A DNA stretch of 6,853 nt, taken from contig JALUSH010000004.1 of NCBI GenBank assembly GCA_027016675.1, positions 1 through 6,853 on the forward strand, given 5' to 3'. This stretch comes from Thermodesulfovibrio sp. (GTDB lineage Bacteria; Nitrospirota; Thermodesulfovibrionia; Thermodesulfovibrionales; JdFR-85). Positions 5,137-6,853 of this stretch are shown here, in pieces. Made by a program: the position numbers and the translations under genes. A model generated the notes under the pieces. The model was not told where the DNA came from. It was given only the letters and a program-made list of their open reading frames with translations, and searched no databases. Position 1 is the stretch's first letter. Every line of letters starts with the position of its first letter.

Positions 5137-6378
5137 CTAATTTTTTATTCTGTCCATTTCCAGAGGGTAATGAAAGAGTTTCTCATATTGAGTAGCGCAG
5201 ACCTTCAACGAAAAGTTCTGTTCAGCGTATTTTCGACCGTTCTCTCCGTATTCTCTTCTCAGATCCGGGTTATGGTAGAGGTGAATGATCTCTTGGGCGA
5301 ACAGATCAGGGTCTTCAGGTGGAATTACTCTACCGCAGTTTGCCTCTTTAATGATCTGTGGTGCATCTCCGTCAGGATTCATGGCCGCAATTACCGGTCT
5401 TCCAAGGGCCATTATTGAGAGTATCTTTGACGGTACCACAGGTGTTTTTACAAAAGAATGGAGCGTGACCAGGGATACATCAGAGGAGTGGATTACCTGA
5501 GGATAAAGGTGCCTTGGTTGCATGGGAAGAAATCTAACATTTTTTAATCCCATCTCCTTTGACTTTTTCAGGAGTCTTTCCTTTTCAACACCATCTCCTA
5601 CGATCAAAAAGAGTATATCCCTGTACTCCTGGAGTTTCTCTGCGCCTTCAAGGATAATATCAATATCCTGAGAATACCCCAGTACACCTGCAAAGGATAC
5701 CACGAATTTATTATCGAGCCCGTATTTCTGGCTAAATTCGTTTTTTCTTTCACCTGGTCTCAAGAACTCAGTATCAACCCAGTTCGGAATTATAAGGACC
5801 CTGTCCGGTTCTTTCCCCTTGCTGACGACATGGGTTTTATTGCCTTTGGAGTGTACAGTGATAAAATCGGCCTTTTTGTAGACAAACCTCTCCATTGTTT
5901 CAAAAAAACCTATGAGAAATCTATTCTTCAGTATACCCAAATCTATCACTGATTGTGGAAACAGGTCCTGTACATTCAGGAAAAATCCGGCCTTCTTTAA
6001 CCTTGACAGTACCCATGCAGTTAATCCCAGCGGGAGAGGAGGCGAATAGACAAGAATTACATCAATCCTCCTGATCCTCAGGGCTGACAGAAGAAATAAG
6101 AATGAAAGGGTGAACTGCCATATAGCACGGGCAAAGGGTATGTGTCTTGGTAGCGAAGGGACCCTTATTCGTATGACCTCTATCCCGTTCATAACTTCGG
6201 TCATGAAGAACCCCTTTTTGTATCTTTCAAGGTCGCCTGTTGGATGGTAGGAAGGGAAGGAGGTGACAACCTTTACTTCATGGCCTCTCCTTATCAATTC
6301 GCCACCGAGTTCATAAAAGAGATGCGAGGCAGAACCTGTGTCTGGTGGGAAATAGGCTGTAAGAAACAGAATTTTCAT
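5137..6378 (-). CDS. Family 4 glycosyltransferase, WbuB/WcaI-like
   Basis: The protein has 413 residues with the two-Rossmann GT-B layout. The acceptor-side domain is about 1-200, opening with MKILFLTAYFPPDTGSASH and RRGHEVKVVTSFPSYHPTG (30-48). The donor-side domain is about 200-385, with FAGVLGYSQDID (229-240), LIVGDG (258-263) and PSKILSIMALGRPVIA (316-331). The hydrophobic stretch at 87-100 is characteristic of WbuB/WcaI-type enzymes and probably anchors it to the inner membrane. These enzymes add a sugar to a lipid-linked repeat unit, retaining anomeric configuration; WbuB homologues are linked to N-acetyl-fucosamine transfer, but specificity cannot be inferred here. As in that subgroup, the second glutamate of the EX7E motif is replaced (S321). 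The start ATG overlaps the preceding stop as TAATG. GGAGGGG lies 11 nt upstream and a weaker AGGG 5 nt upstream. Confidence 0.88.
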   Translation of the reverse strand: MKILFLTAYFPPDTGSASHLFYELGGELIRRGHEVKVVTSFPSYHPTGDLERYKKGFFMTEVMNGIEVIRIRVPSLPRHIPFARAIWQFTLSFLFLLSALRIRRIDVILVYSPPLPLGLTAWVLSRLKKAGFFLNVQDLFPQSVIDLGILKNRFLIGFFETMERFVYKKADFITVHSKGNKTHVVSKGKEPDRVLIIPNWVDTEFLRPGERKNEFSQKYGLDNKFVVSFAGVLGYSQDIDIILEGAEKLQEYRDILFLIVGDGVEKERLLKKSKEMGLKNVRFLPMQPRHLYPQVIHSSDVSLVTLHSFVKTPVVPSKILSIMALGRPVIAAMNPDGDAPQIIKEANCGRVIPPEDPDLFAQEIIHLYHNPDLRREYGENGRKYAEQNFSLKVCATQYEKLFHYPLEMDRIKN

Positions 6379-6853
6379 TATGTCCCTATCCCCTCCACTT
6401 CTACGATCTTTCCCCCTTTCAGGCTATCCTCAATTGCAAATGTAGTCAATGTAGTGTAAATATATTCATCCAATGCTACCGGGTCTGAGTCTCCTCTTAC
6501 AGCCCTGACTAAAGATTCTATTTCTCCTTTATGACCTCTGTCAACCCCAAGCCAGTTTTTGACCTTCTTTTTTCTTCCTTTGTAAATGAATTCTGCCTGT
6601 TTAAAATTATCTATTACACCCACTGCCCCTCCCCCGAATACCTCAACTCTTTCTCTTGTATACCTCTTATCTCCAGAGGCAATGTAAAGGATATGGGCTA
6701 TTGAACCATTTTTCATTTTTAAATTTATTGAGACATTGTCACTCGGTTTATAGGCATTTGATTCAATGTATTCTGCATAAACTTTTTCGGGTAAGGAATC
6801 AGTAAAGAATTGAATTAAATCAATAAAATGACATACCTCACCTATTATCCTTC
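6378..6853 (-). CDS. Gfo/Idh/MocA-family oxidoreductase, C-terminal part (5' end outside window)
   Basis: The reading frame is open to the right edge, giving the last 157 residues. The first readable residues, RIIGEVCHFIDLIQFF, carry the conserved GE-xHxxD segment found after the Rossmann domain in Gfo/Idh/MocA dehydrogenases. This wording is particularly close to bi-domain oxidoreductases of polysaccharide loci, in which a zinc-alcohol-dehydrogenase-like half precedes the Gfo/Idh half. The later part (RVEVFGGGAVGVIDNF, then DRGHKGEIESLVRAV) is the beta-sheet C-terminal domain. The family oxidises or reduces sugars with NAD(P). The likely role is nucleotide-sugar or cyclitol modification for the glycan, with unknown substrate. 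An internal ATG at 6716 is not the start, because clear homologous sequence continues upstream of it. The stop TAA overlaps the glycosyltransferase start by one base. Confidence 0.85.
   Translation of the reverse strand, partial: RIIGEVCHFIDLIQFFTDSLPEKVYAEYIESNAYKPSDNVSINLKMKNGSIAHILYIASGDKRYTRERVEVFGGGAVGVIDNFKQAEFIYKGRKKKVKNWLGVDRGHKGEIESLVRAVRGDSDPVALDEYIYTTLTTFAIEDSLKGGKIVEVEGIGT

Noticed and set aside
6378..6716. A separate small 112-residue protein starting at ATG 6716.
   Set aside because: The frame stays open to the window edge, and the upstream residues (GEVCHFID) belong to the same oxidoreductase domain, so this ATG is internal.

Overview
The window looks like the distal end of a bacterial surface-polysaccharide (O-antigen, capsule or exopolysaccharide) locus. 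It is followed by a small transposase-plus-palindrome module and a flavoprotein gene. Codon use is rich in AGG/AGA for Arg and ATA for Ile, and Shine-Dalgarno sequences are clear. Together with the gene content this fits a Gram-negative-type bacterium. Codon style made me think of Nitrospirota or a similar deep lineage, but that is a guess. No rRNA, tRNA or CRISPR array is visible, and no gene-free stretch exceeds 300 bases.

Right part (6853 down to 2031, all minus strand): a tightly packed run of five genes. It starts with the C-terminal part of a Gfo/Idh/MocA-type oxidoreductase, running off the window edge. A WbuB/WcaI-like family 4 glycosyltransferase follows, then an extended-SDR nucleotide-sugar epimerase/dehydratase, a WecB-type UDP-GlcNAc 2-epimerase, and a polyprenyl-phosphate sugar-1-phosphate transferase lacking the usual N-terminal membrane bundle. 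Junctions are a 1-nt overlap and gaps of 23, 4 and 7 nt, so this is almost certainly one transcription unit. Its logic is to make nucleotide sugars (SDR, WecB, perhaps the oxidoreductase), start a repeat unit on undecaprenyl phosphate (phosphotransferase) and extend it (glycosyltransferase).

Middle part (1287-2023): a REP-associated tyrosine transposase (RAYT, Y1/HUH family) on the minus strand, flanked by exact copies of a 19-nt perfect palindrome, TCACACCTACGAGGTGTGA. One copy abuts its stop codon. Two more, head-to-head, form a 49-nt double hairpin upstream of its start.

Left part (1-1286): a geranylgeranyl-reductase-family FAD protein on the minus strand. It converges on, and overlaps by 29 nt, the 3' end of an asparagine-synthase-like gene on the plus strand. 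A fourth copy of the 19-nt palindrome lies inside this overlap, supplies the stop codon of the plus-strand gene and is translated in both genes. The FAD gene is therefore bracketed by direct palindrome copies.

The most notable signal is this four-copy palindrome family with its probable cognate RAYT. The family is a known concept; the specific repeat and its positions inside gene ends are what deserve checking.
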